Positions 43,161-50,987 of a stretch of DNA of 64,000 nt are shown piece after piece. The stretch is taken from contig DCMZ01000003.1 of assembly GCA_002321895.1 (NCBI GenBank), positions 709,070 through 773,069 of the forward strand, given 5' to 3'. The position numbers and the translations under genes were made by a program. The notes under the pieces were generated by a model. That model did not search any database and was not told the DNA's origin. It saw nothing but the letters and a program-made list of their open reading frames with translations. Source of the DNA: Bdellovibrionaceae bacterium UBA1609 (lineage in GTDB: Bacteria > Bdellovibrionota > Bdellovibrionia > Bdellovibrionales > UBA1609). Each line of letters opens with the position of its first letter. Positions within the stretch are counted from its first letter, which is position 1.

Positions 43161-44539
43161 ATATAAAATTTATTTTTTTAGTTCTGCCGTTTGTTTTGGT
43201 CAATAAGGAAAATGCCATGGCGATGACCATAGGGGAGTTTATTCAGCAGGCAGAGAGGAATGATCCGAATTATCAAATGATTGTAAATGAAAATCGGAAA
43301 AAGAATTATGTCGTTGATGAAGGATTGCCTAGCAGAGAATTTCTCATTTCAGTGGAAGCAGAAAAAGGAGTGTCTAGCGAGGACGATGATGATACGGAGA
43401 CAATAACAAGCTCCATTAGTAAAGACATTATCGAAACCGGAACCAGTGTTTCTGTGAGCCACACTCAGTCACTACAACCAGATAGAGAAGAAGACGTAAC
43501 TGAGATCCGCTTGGAACAAGACTTAGTTAAGAATTTTTTAGGAAGAGATGTTCGACTTGAAAAAACCTCATTGAAAAATGAGGTCGAAGCGATTCATGCA
43601 GAGTCCCTAGAGCTGTATGAGGAATATTTGAATGAAATACTGAGTGAGTTTCTCGACTATCAGCAAGCGAATATTGATGTTCAACTCTCGCAGGAGGCGA
43701 TGAATCGGGTTGAGAGATTAAAATCAAATGTTCTTCAAAAGTTTCGGAAGAAAATAGCGTCCCAGTCCGATGTGGACCAAGCCAGCTTGCAGGTTCTATT
43801 GCGTAAAGAAGATCTTATAGAGAAACGTAGGATCTTTCAGGAAAAAAAGGAAACCATTGCTGAGATATTGGGGTCGGCCGAGAATTTACCTCAATCTGAA
43901 AGTTTGTTCGAAAAGATTTTTACATTTTTTTCTGAAAAGAAATCTGAATTACCTAAAATTGAAAACCTGCGATCTACTAGAGCTTTGGAATTACGGCGAC
44001 AAATTGCCGATAATGACTTAGTTCTGGCTAAAAGAGATACACATGCGAGTTTACGGTTTGTAGCAGGCTACGACATTGATAATTCGGAACGCTTTTCATC
44101 AACAGTGAACCGAGAAGAGACTATTTTGGGATTAAAAGTGGAGTTACCTCTTTGGAACACTACGGGGCAAGCCGGCATAAAAAGTGCCGCCAATGCATCT
44201 GCAGAATCAGCAATAAATTTGCAAGTAAACAGGAAGGATAAGTCGACTTTAAGGCGTCAACTACTTGTAAGACTAGAACAGCAAAGAGATCAACGTGAAC
44301 TGAATACGGAGAAGGTTCGTCTTGCGAAGCGAGTTTATCAGGCCGAGTTAAAGCGTTATAACTATGGTAAAATAAGCCTCACCGATTTAATGGAGTTAGA
44401 ATCCAATATTGTAAACTATAGATTGGATCAACAAGCTGTAGAAATCGAGTACGGTAAGTCTATACTTAGTTGGTTGGAGCTGAATGATCAGCTTTTGGAT
44501 TTCAGAAATTCAGTGGCTGGAAAGTCTTTGGACTTTTAA
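43157..44539 (+). CDS. TolC-family outer-membrane efflux protein
   Basis: The 460-residue protein has a signal peptide ending in the region AMAMTIGEF and then the long coiled helices of TolC family members, with a duplicated pattern: NDPNYQMIVNE and DLVLAKRDTHASLRFVAGYD half-repeats and a closing SLTDLMELESN. It starts with GTG overlapping the RND stop, so outer- and inner-membrane parts of a tripartite exporter are made together. The link to a periplasmic adaptor encoded elsewhere is inferred. Confidence 0.85.
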   Translation: MNIKFIFLVLPFVLVNKENAMAMTIGEFIQQAERNDPNYQMIVNENRKKNYVVDEGLPSREFLISVEAEKGVSSEDDDDTETITSSISKDIIETGTSVSVSHTQSLQPDREEDVTEIRLEQDLVKNFLGRDVRLEKTSLKNEVEAIHAESLELYEEYLNEILSEFLDYQQANIDVQLSQEAMNRVERLKSNVLQKFRKKIASQSDVDQASLQVLLRKEDLIEKRRIFQEKKETIAEILGSAENLPQSESLFEKIFTFFSEKKSELPKIENLRSTRALELRRQIADNDLVLAKRDTHASLRFVAGYDIDNSERFSSTVNREETILGLKVELPLWNTTGQAGIKSAANASAESAINLQVNRKDKSTLRRQLLVRLEQQRDQRELNTEKVRLAKRVYQAELKRYNYGKISLTDLMELESNIVNYRLDQQAVEIEYGKSILSWLELNDQLLDFRNSVAGKSLDF

Positions 44540-44562
44540 TAGAGTCCTCCTTGCCAATGATT

Positions 44563-45528
44563 TTAACCAAGGGAATCAATGTGTGCTTTCAATGAGTTGG
44601 CAACATGTTGAATCAGAGGCTTGTTTTTTTGGGTTTTCAGAAGGCTCAATCCAATACGGTGACTCCCAAAGCTTGTGGGAATGTCAGAATCTACCTTTAC
44701 TTTAAAGAGTTTGTTTTTTTCATACTCTCTTTGGGCCACCTTATTTGGAAGGACAGCCATGCCGACGCCTTCGAGACAGAAGCTGTGTGCAATTTCAAAA
44801 TTCTCTACTCGATGAATGACAAGGCCCTGGGTGAGGTTATTTTTTAGCAACCTTTCTAGTGGCATTCCATTTTCAGAAATGGCCTTAGAAAATAGAACAG
44901 TAGATATGGGTTGATTATGTGATTTGCGAATTTGATACTCCTTGCCTTTTTTAACAAGGTCATCTGTTCGGTTGGCAAACTTCTGATTGCAGAAAAAAGA
45001 AAACTGATCGGAGTAGAGGTATTCGACATCCATTTCATAGTTACTTTGAGGCTCAATGGTTAAGGCTAAGTCAATTTTATTAGCAATCAATTGGTCCACG
45101 ATAAACTGACTTCTACCTGTAATTATTGACATGGATATATTGGGATCGGTTTTTGAAAACTGATGATAAAAACCGGGCCACATATAGCGCGCAATACTAT
45201 CATACACACCAATGCGAATATGGCCTTGGAGCACACTTGTGCTTTCCTCTATTTCTAAGGTCAGTTGTTCTGCACTTTCAATGAGGGTTTCTACGAATCG
45301 AAGGGTTTTTTGTCCTTCTTGAGTTAACACGATTCCTCTTCGGGATCTTTCAAAAAGTCTGTGTTCTAAAGCGTCCTCAAGAGTCTGTAGTTTAACACTC
45401 AGGCTGGGTTGGGAAATATTTAGTTTTTCCGAGGCTTTACGTAGGCTTCCCTGTTCGGCAATGACTTTGAAAGCTATGAATTTCTCTAAGTGATCTAGAA
45501 TATCAGAGGTTCGCATATCGACTCGCAT
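44563..45528 (-). CDS. LysR-family transcriptional regulator
   Basis: The 321-residue regulator has the N-terminal winged-helix (FKVIAEQGSLRKASEKLNIS, then QPSLSVKLQTLEDALEHRLF) and a C-terminal co-inducer domain (RIGVYDSIARYMWPGF onward). It is divergent from the deiodinase-like gene at 45647, the classic LysR arrangement, so that gene is its probable target. A dyad rich in TATA and centred near 45568 lies between them. The effector could be the dehalogenase substrate. A second ATG four codons in is also possible as the start. Confidence 0.92.
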   Translation of the reverse strand: MRVDMRTSDILDHLEKFIAFKVIAEQGSLRKASEKLNISQPSLSVKLQTLEDALEHRLFERSRRGIVLTQEGQKTLRFVETLIESAEQLTLEIEESTSVLQGHIRIGVYDSIARYMWPGFYHQFSKTDPNISMSIITGRSQFIVDQLIANKIDLALTIEPQSNYEMDVEYLYSDQFSFFCNQKFANRTDDLVKKGKEYQIRKSHNQPISTVLFSKAISENGMPLERLLKNNLTQGLVIHRVENFEIAHSFCLEGVGMAVLPNKVAQREYEKNKLFKVKVDSDIPTSFGSHRIGLSLLKTQKNKPLIQHVANSLKAHIDSLG

Positions 45529-45552
45529 ATATAGTTTAATACTATCATTAAA

Positions 45553-45584
45553 TTAGTAATTATATATTTCCTATATATCACTAA
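45553..45584. promoter_or_regulatory. candidate LysR operator
   Basis: The divergent region has an interrupted dyad: TTAGT near 45553 mirrored by ACTAA at 45580-45584, with an inner ATATAT-N5-ATATAT core. LysR-type sites are T-N11-A dyads of similar size. Part of the symmetry comes from AT richness alone. Confidence 0.35.
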
Positions 45585-45646
45585 ATCAAGGTAATTATTT
45601 TGTAACAGGTACCCATCAGGTACTTGTTAAACGATGGGAAGAGAAG

Positions 45647-46315
45647 ATGAACTTGGAAAACTATAGTGAATGGGGAAGTTTCAGGGATATTGAGGGAGAG
45701 GATGCTACCCGAAGGTCCCAAGAGTTTTATGAGATGATTCGCACTCGAAGATCTATTCGGCAGTTTTCCACAAAAAAAATCCCAGACAGTGTTATTGAGT
45801 CGGCTATTCTGGCCGCCGGAACGGCTCCCAGTGGTGCACATAAGCAGCCCTGGTTGTTTGCTGTAATTGAGAATCCCGAGGTAAAAAAGCAAATAAGAGC
45901 AGCCGCAGAAGAAGAAGAACGTGCATTTTACGAACGAAGAGCGAGTGAACAGTGGCTCAATGATTTAAAGCCACTGGGAACGGACTCAGACAAACCTTAT
46001 CTAGAGAGAGCTTCTCATCTCATTGCTATATTCGCCAAGCTAAAGGACGAAGGCGACGGGGATAGTTTCGGAAGGACTTACTATCCTATCGAATCCACAT
46101 GTATTGCCACTGGAATTTTAATCACTGCTTTACATAATGCGGGGGTAGGGACACTCACTCATACTCCCAAGCCACTTAAGTTTTTAAATAGGAGTTTGGG
46201 CCTCGCTAGTCACTATCGTCCACTTATTTTATTGGTGGCCGGCTATCCTGAACAACCCGTTTCAGTTCCAAGATTGGAGCGCAAATCACTGGGTGAAATT
46301 ACAAAATTTTATTAA
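45647..46315 (+). CDS. nitroreductase-fold flavoprotein, iodotyrosine deiodinase-like
   Basis: The 222-residue FMN enzyme has the nitroreductase core: RTRRSIRQFS (FMN phosphate site), TAPSGAHKQPW (59-69), and LHNAGVGTLTHTPKP. Around residue 90 it carries the lid of iodotyrosine deiodinases. The substrate-zwitterion triad Glu-Tyr-Lys is present with correct spacing: Glu91, Tyr95 and Lys116 (4 and 21 residues apart, as in mammalian enzymes). Such enzymes reductively remove halogen from halotyrosines. It is divergent from a LysR regulator and followed by a spondin-domain gene. General nitroreductase or BluB-like functions are less likely given the triad. Confidence 0.8.
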   Translation: MNLENYSEWGSFRDIEGEDATRRSQEFYEMIRTRRSIRQFSTKKIPDSVIESAILAAGTAPSGAHKQPWLFAVIENPEVKKQIRAAAEEEERAFYERRASEQWLNDLKPLGTDSDKPYLERASHLIAIFAKLKDEGDGDSFGRTYYPIESTCIATGILITALHNAGVGTLTHTPKPLKFLNRSLGLASHYRPLILLVAGYPEQPVSVPRLERKSLGEITKFY

Positions 46316-46340
46316 TGAAACAATTAAAAGGGGGAATATA

Positions 46341-47006
46341 ATGAAATTGTTTACATCAATACTATCAATAGGTCTTTTGGTTGCTGGAATTGCTCGTGCA
46401 GAACGGCAGCAAGAGACTCAAAAACATCTTTATAAAGTCACTTTAGTTAACCTAACTAAAGGTCAACCTTTCACTCCACCAGTGGTAGCGGTGCATGCTC
46501 CCGGGCATAGTGTAGTCCATTTAGCTCATGAGGCAAGCCCGGGCTTGGCAGCATTAGCCAAAGATGGTGCCACTGACCTTTTTCAAGAAGAGCTTGAATA
46601 CGATAACAAAGTGGTTCGGAGCGTAGTGGGTGATGGCTTTACAATGCCAGGACTTACTTTAGACGTTACTGTGGAGGCGAATAATCCGCGTTATAAGCTC
46701 ACTTTGGTAACCATGCTAGCTAGAACGAATGATGCCATCGTAGTGGCAAAGGATCTTTCATTAAAGTTGAGACCTGGGCAAAAAGCAGTTTACTTGGCGA
46801 ACACTTATGATGCGGGTGTGGAAGACAATACTGAGCTCTGTGCTCATATTCCAGCACCTCCATGCAACAATCCAAATGTTGATGCTGGAATTGGTGAAGG
46901 ATTCATTCGTCCTCATGAAGGTTTACTACAGGTGGGAGATTTACTGCCAGAAAGAGATGCTTTTGCTAACAACACTGCAAAAGTCATAGTTGAGCGCATT
47001 CAATAA
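46341..47006 (+). CDS. exported spondin-domain protein
   Basis: I use the ATG at 46341 because AAAGGGGG precedes it; an earlier frame overlaps the flavoprotein gene. The 221-residue protein has a signal peptide ending in IARA and one spondin_N domain: HLYKVTLVNLTKGQPFTPPV, VHLAHEASPGLAAL, and TLVTMLARTNDAIVV, typical of F-spondin N-domains. A Cys pair (ELCAHIPAPPCNN) may be a disulfide. Spondin domains bind lipids or glycosaminoglycans in animals; in bacteria the role is unknown. It is probably co-transcribed with the deiodinase-like gene. Confidence 0.8.
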   Translation: MKLFTSILSIGLLVAGIARAERQQETQKHLYKVTLVNLTKGQPFTPPVVAVHAPGHSVVHLAHEASPGLAALAKDGATDLFQEELEYDNKVVRSVVGDGFTMPGLTLDVTVEANNPRYKLTLVTMLARTNDAIVVAKDLSLKLRPGQKAVYLANTYDAGVEDNTELCAHIPAPPCNNPNVDAGIGEGFIRPHEGLLQVGDLLPERDAFANNTAKVIVERIQ

Positions 47007-47036
47007 TTTTTTCTCTAAAACTTTGCACGAGTTTTC

Positions 47037-47064
47037 AAAGGACCACTTAATGTGGTCCTTTTTT
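47037..47064. terminator. strong Rho-independent terminator
   Basis: An AAGGACCAC/GTGGTCCTT stem around a 5-nt TTAAT loop is followed by T5-6. It ends the spondin gene transcript and also abuts the stop of the converging small gene at 47063. Confidence 0.85.
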
Positions 47065-47257
47065 AGTGTTCACCGTCGGCCTCTTGCATTTTACTAAGAA
47101 CCCAGCTGATGGTCTCAGAATCTATATCAGCAGATTTTAGTAACCTCTTTGCATTTTCGAAGTTGTCAGAGTCAACGGCCTCAAAAAAATCATCCAAAAC
47201 TCCCACTTCAGCTAACTTCTCTAAAATCAAAGAGCCTTCAAAATTTAAATCACTCAT
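47063..47257 (-). CDS. small acidic partner protein (64 aa)
   Basis: A 64-residue helical, acidic protein lies 11 bp after the P-loop kinase gene on the same strand. It has no signal peptide or Cys. Size, spacing and codon pattern are those of a true gene, and the pair could be coupled. I cannot assign a family. A role in controlling the kinase is possible, but there is no antitoxin motif. Confidence 0.5.
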   Translation of the reverse strand: MSDLNFEGSLILEKLAEVGVLDDFFEAVDSDNFENAKRLLKSADIDSETISWVLSKMQEADGEH

Positions 47258-47268
47258 TTTATAATTCC

Positions 47269-47778
47269 TTAATTTTCAATAGCCTTTAAGGTAGCTCCTT
47301 CGTTCTCATCAGGGGCCTGAAAAATAGATTCCATATAGTCAAACATCCCTCGATCTACATTCATGGCAAAAGTCTCTCCCTTTTCTCCATTTCTCTTTTG
47401 CACACGATCCCATCTTATTTCCGGATCAATATTTAAAAAATGGGTTTCCACTTTATAGCCCTTTTTCACAAAGGGTTGGATAAAACTTGCCCTATGGTCT
47501 TTAGTAGAAAATCCGAGATCGAGTAGGCTATTTTGTCCTATTTCTTCGCTTTTAAAAGCGATGCTACGAATCTTTTCTTCACATCTTTGGATACGTTCGA
47601 CATACCACTGCTGATTCTCTTGAAACCATTTGATATCGGGATCTTTAGGCATGTCCTGCCAATAGAGAGACCTCATCCACTGATCGATGGAATAGACGAG
47701 TCCCGGCAGGTCATGAGCTAACTGGTTGGCGTAGGTGGACTTGCCCGCTCCGGTAGAGCCCGCGATAAGTATGATCAT
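47269..47778 (-). CDS. AAA_33-type P-loop kinase
   Basis: The 169-residue protein has a Walker A loop at its very start (GSTGAGKSTYANQLA) and a Walker B-like acidic strand (VYSIDQWMRSLYW with Asp). A later block (DPEIRWDRVQKRNGE) resembles the lid of zeta-toxin or chloramphenicol-phosphotransferase-like kinases. It probably phosphorylates a small molecule or nucleotide. It precedes the 64-residue partner gene and is divergent from the MATE pump gene. The substrate is unknown. Confidence 0.75.
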   Translation of the reverse strand: MIILIAGSTGAGKSTYANQLAHDLPGLVYSIDQWMRSLYWQDMPKDPDIKWFQENQQWYVERIQRCEEKIRSIAFKSEEIGQNSLLDLGFSTKDHRASFIQPFVKKGYKVETHFLNIDPEIRWDRVQKRNGEKGETFAMNVDRGMFDYMESIFQAPDENEGATLKAIEN

Positions 47779-47857
47779 AATTTGGCCTTCTTTTGAATTT
47801 AATCTTCAAATAGGATTATAGGTTCCCAACCCTTGTGGAATCAAATACTCTGTGCTT

Positions 47858-49225
47858 ATGAAAATAACGCTGTCTCGCTGGAAAGAGCTCTTTAAAATAG
47901 CTTGGCCACTTATAGTGGCCAATAGCTTTTGGACACTACAGATGACCATTGACCGGGTATTTCTGGGTAACTACTCCACCGAAAGCTTGGGGGCGGCGAT
48001 GGCTGTTATGGCTGTGTTTTGGACGCCCATGGCACTGCTTCAGCAAACAGCCTCCTATGTGACCACCTTTGTGGCACAATATTTAGGTTCAAATAAAAAA
48101 GAGTCTATAGGGCCGTCCCTTTGGCAGGGGCTTTATTTTAGTTTTGTATTTGGTTTGTTGTTTCTTTTGCTGAATTTTCTATCTGAAGACTTCTTTAAAG
48201 CTATAGGTCACAGTCAAGATATCCTCATACTTGAGGTACAATACTATAATTCGGTGGCATTTTCCGCGCTACCCACTGCTTTGGTTGCAGCATTCAGTGG
48301 TTTTTATACCGGATTAGGTAAAACCCGAATGGTGATGGCCATCAATGGAGTGGGCCTTATCATTAATGTTATTTTAGATTATCTGCTCATTTTTGGTGAA
48401 TTCGGTTTTCCGGAACTGGGAATTGCTGGCGCTGGATATGCCACTTCATTGGCCGGTTATGGCAGTGCTGTGTTTGCTGCGTGGGCCGTGTTCAATAAAG
48501 CTTTTGAAAAAGAGTTTAAAGTATTGAGTGGATGGAAATTTGACCTCAGCATTATGAGTCGCTTTATAAAGTATGGTTTTCCTAGTGGGATGCAATGGGC
48601 TCTTGAGGGATTGGCATTCACTGTTTTTCTAATGATAATAGGTAGATTTCCCAATGGAGATGTGGCACTGGCAGCCACTAGTATTGCGGTCACTTTAATG
48701 ATGCTGTCAGTATTGCCGTCAATGGGCGTAGCCCAGTCCGTAATGGCCTTGGTGGGCCAACATTTAGGTGAAGGTCAGCCAGAAAAGGCCGCCGAGTCAG
48801 CGATGACCGGAGTCCAGATGTCTTCGGCTTATATGATATGCGTGGGTTTAAGCTTAGTTCTTATTCCTGACTTTTATTTGTTCTGGTTTGAAAACAAACA
48901 GAATCCGGAGTTGTGGGGTCAGGTGGCGGAAATGTCTAAATACCTCTTGATGTTTGTTGCTATGTTCACTTTGTTTGACAGCTTTAATTTCAATCTTTCT
49001 TTTGCATTAAAGGGAGCTGGAGATACAAAGTTTGTATCTCTCGTGTCGTTAATTTTGCCCTGGCCGACCTTTGTAATCCCAACCGTTTATATTTCACACT
49101 TGCCAAATGCCACCTATGTGGCTTGGGGGTTTATAACTTTTTACATTACGCTCTTGGCTCTCATTTACTATCTGCGGTTTCGGCAAGGTAAGTGGAAATC
49201 TATGAGTGTCATAGATAACAACTGA
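47858..49225 (+). CDS. MATE-family multidrug/toxin efflux protein
   Basis: The protein (455 residues from ATG 47858) has 12 membrane helices in two related halves. Family landmarks are AWPLIVANSFWTLQMTIDRV at the start, QTASYVTTFVAQYLGS, and GVAQSVMALVGQHLGEGQPE near residue 290. MATE pumps export cationic compounds by sodium or proton antiport. No strong ribosome-binding site is visible and an in-frame GTG lies 2 codons before. It is divergent from the P-loop kinase gene. Confidence 0.9.
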   Translation: MKITLSRWKELFKIAWPLIVANSFWTLQMTIDRVFLGNYSTESLGAAMAVMAVFWTPMALLQQTASYVTTFVAQYLGSNKKESIGPSLWQGLYFSFVFGLLFLLLNFLSEDFFKAIGHSQDILILEVQYYNSVAFSALPTALVAAFSGFYTGLGKTRMVMAINGVGLIINVILDYLLIFGEFGFPELGIAGAGYATSLAGYGSAVFAAWAVFNKAFEKEFKVLSGWKFDLSIMSRFIKYGFPSGMQWALEGLAFTVFLMIIGRFPNGDVALAATSIAVTLMMLSVLPSMGVAQSVMALVGQHLGEGQPEKAAESAMTGVQMSSAYMICVGLSLVLIPDFYLFWFENKQNPELWGQVAEMSKYLLMFVAMFTLFDSFNFNLSFALKGAGDTKFVSLVSLILPWPTFVIPTVYISHLPNATYVAWGFITFYITLLALIYYLRFRQGKWKSMSVIDNN

Positions 49226-49463
49226 ACCCCTTCGGATCATGAGTTGAAACACTAAGGTCCTCTCTCATATTGACTCATTTAGAGTTCGTACTTGTTCCTC
49301 AGATTTTTATGAATTCTAGAGAGTTGTATCAAAACTCTCCAATTTCAACTTTGCGAGAACTTGGTTTGATTCCATCTGGAACGTCTTATTTTAAAACACA
49401 TTACACTGGATAGGCTTTACCTTAGAGTTAAAGCTAAAGTCCTGAATTTTTTTGTCTTTCTGT

Positions 49464-49490
49464 TTAACGCGACATGTATGCGTCCGATAG
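49464..49490 (+). promoter_or_regulatory. sigma-28 (FliA)-like promoter candidate
   Basis: TTAA (49464) and TCCGATAG (49483) are 15 nt apart, close to the flagellar consensus TAAA-N15-GCCGATAA. It is 37 bp upstream of the GTG of the PilZ/PhcB-like gene. The 301-bp stretch 49226-49526 otherwise shows no gene or strong hairpin. The -35 part is imperfect, so this is tentative. Confidence 0.35.
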
Positions 49491-49526
49491 GAAAAAGGTC
49501 TAGGCCGCAACGAGGAGTATATATAA

Positions 49527-50978
49527 GTGAGCAAGAGTAAGGCGTTAAAGTTAATCCAAGAAGATTTCACCGTTAGACCAAGTTCTGTACAGGGGCGAAA
49601 AAAATTAGTTCGTCAGGACAGATACGATGTGCAAAATGACGAATGTTATGTGGAGCTATTTGGTAAATCATTTAAGGTTTTGGATCTTAATAGTTTTGGT
49701 GTGGCATTGACTTCCGATGAGCCCATTGAGGCAGACATTTTAAATAGTGCACCCCTTGTTTTCGAAAATATTGAGGTGGGGCAGGTGAACTTAACAAAAG
49801 TTCGCCACGAAAAAGAGGAAACGGGAAGTTATAAAACGGCTTTCGAAGTGAGTGGTGCGCCCATTAATACAGAATATATTGAAGCCATTAAATCTTCTTT
49901 TATGGTGATAGGGCAGCACCAAGAGTCGCTGAAAAAATTCGAAGCCATTCCAAAAGAGTTCAAGGCCTTAGTGTTAGATGTAAAGGACTGGTTAGAAGGA
50001 ATCCAGAATTACACCAATTCTTTGCAGTCCACTAGAAAGTTCACTTCTTCAGAGGAAAAGAAGAACTTTGAAGACGCTGTATGTGAAGTGCTCGCAGATT
50101 ACTTTAAGCTCAATTTTACGAAAGCCTATGGGGGATTTACATCACTCATGAATCAATACGATGATGCGAAAATTAAATTGTGCTTTGAATACTTCAGGTC
50201 AAAGTTGAACGAATTATTGCATCAATCCATTTTCGCTGACCGGTCCTATAATAAGCCATTGGGATATGCTGGTGACTTTGAGATGATGAATATCATTTAT
50301 AGGAGTGAAAACTTTGGGGAGTCCCTTTTTGAAAAAGCGCTGCAAAGGTACTATGTGCAAGAGCCTGCGGCTCGAGCGGTAAAAAACAGAAGTGTATATT
50401 TAAAAAATAAAATTAAGCAGGAAATTTTAAACAGAAAAGACCAGCAAGTTATTAAATTTTTAAGTGTGGCCTCCGGTCCAGCTCGAGAAGTTCAGCTTGT
50501 GGTTCAGGATCCTGAAGTTCAAGAGTTTCTTCACAAGGTTGAGTTTCATTTTGTAGATCAGGATTTATCTTCGTTAAAACATGCTCAAAATAAACTACAT
50601 GCGTTTAAGAAATCAAAAAAATTAGAGTATGGATTAGTTTTTCATAACCTGGCCATTAAAAATATAATTGGCCGGGGCTTACCAGAATCGGACTTTGATA
50701 TGATCTATTCTGCAGGTCTATATGATTATTTTACGGAGCCAGTTGCAAAAATGAGCAACGAGAAGCTTTACCACGGACTCAAAAAGGGAGGGCGTCTTAT
50801 TATCGGTAATTTTAGTATGGATAATCCTGATGAATGTGCAATGACCATGGCATTAGACTGGAAACTCATATACAGAAGCGATGACGAGATGAAGAGTATG
50901 TTTGCCCATCTTCCTTCTGAGGTTGATATAGAGAAGGAAGACGAAGGGGTAAATCTCTTCGCTAATTTAATAAAGTGA
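49527..50978 (+). CDS. PilZ-like plus PhcB-like SAM-dependent methyltransferase
   Basis: The 483-residue protein has two parts. Residues 20-110 resemble a PilZ c-di-GMP-binding domain (RQDRYDV and DLNSFGVAL, with Asn where the usual Ser stands). From about 200 to the end it matches the family of the Ralstonia signal methyltransferase PhcB and related myxobacterial proteins: NKPLGYAGDFEMMNIIYRSE, PAARAVKNRSVYL, a SAM loop LSVASGPAREVQ and YSAGLYDYF. Such enzymes make 3-hydroxy fatty acid methyl ester signals in Ralstonia; the product here is not shown. It begins at GTG behind GAGGAG and is followed directly by the cyclase gene. Confidence 0.65.
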   Translation: MSKSKALKLIQEDFTVRPSSVQGRKKLVRQDRYDVQNDECYVELFGKSFKVLDLNSFGVALTSDEPIEADILNSAPLVFENIEVGQVNLTKVRHEKEETGSYKTAFEVSGAPINTEYIEAIKSSFMVIGQHQESLKKFEAIPKEFKALVLDVKDWLEGIQNYTNSLQSTRKFTSSEEKKNFEDAVCEVLADYFKLNFTKAYGGFTSLMNQYDDAKIKLCFEYFRSKLNELLHQSIFADRSYNKPLGYAGDFEMMNIIYRSENFGESLFEKALQRYYVQEPAARAVKNRSVYLKNKIKQEILNRKDQQVIKFLSVASGPAREVQLVVQDPEVQEFLHKVEFHFVDQDLSSLKHAQNKLHAFKKSKKLEYGLVFHNLAIKNIIGRGLPESDFDMIYSAGLYDYFTEPVAKMSNEKLYHGLKKGGRLIIGNFSMDNPDECAMTMALDWKLIYRSDDEMKSMFAHLPSEVDIEKEDEGVNLFANLIK

Positions 50979-50987
50979 TTGGTTGAA

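Noticed and set aside
47063..47778. Toxin-antitoxin system
   Set aside because: The kinase has no clear zeta-toxin active site and the small protein has no antitoxin domain; listed only as a hypothesis.
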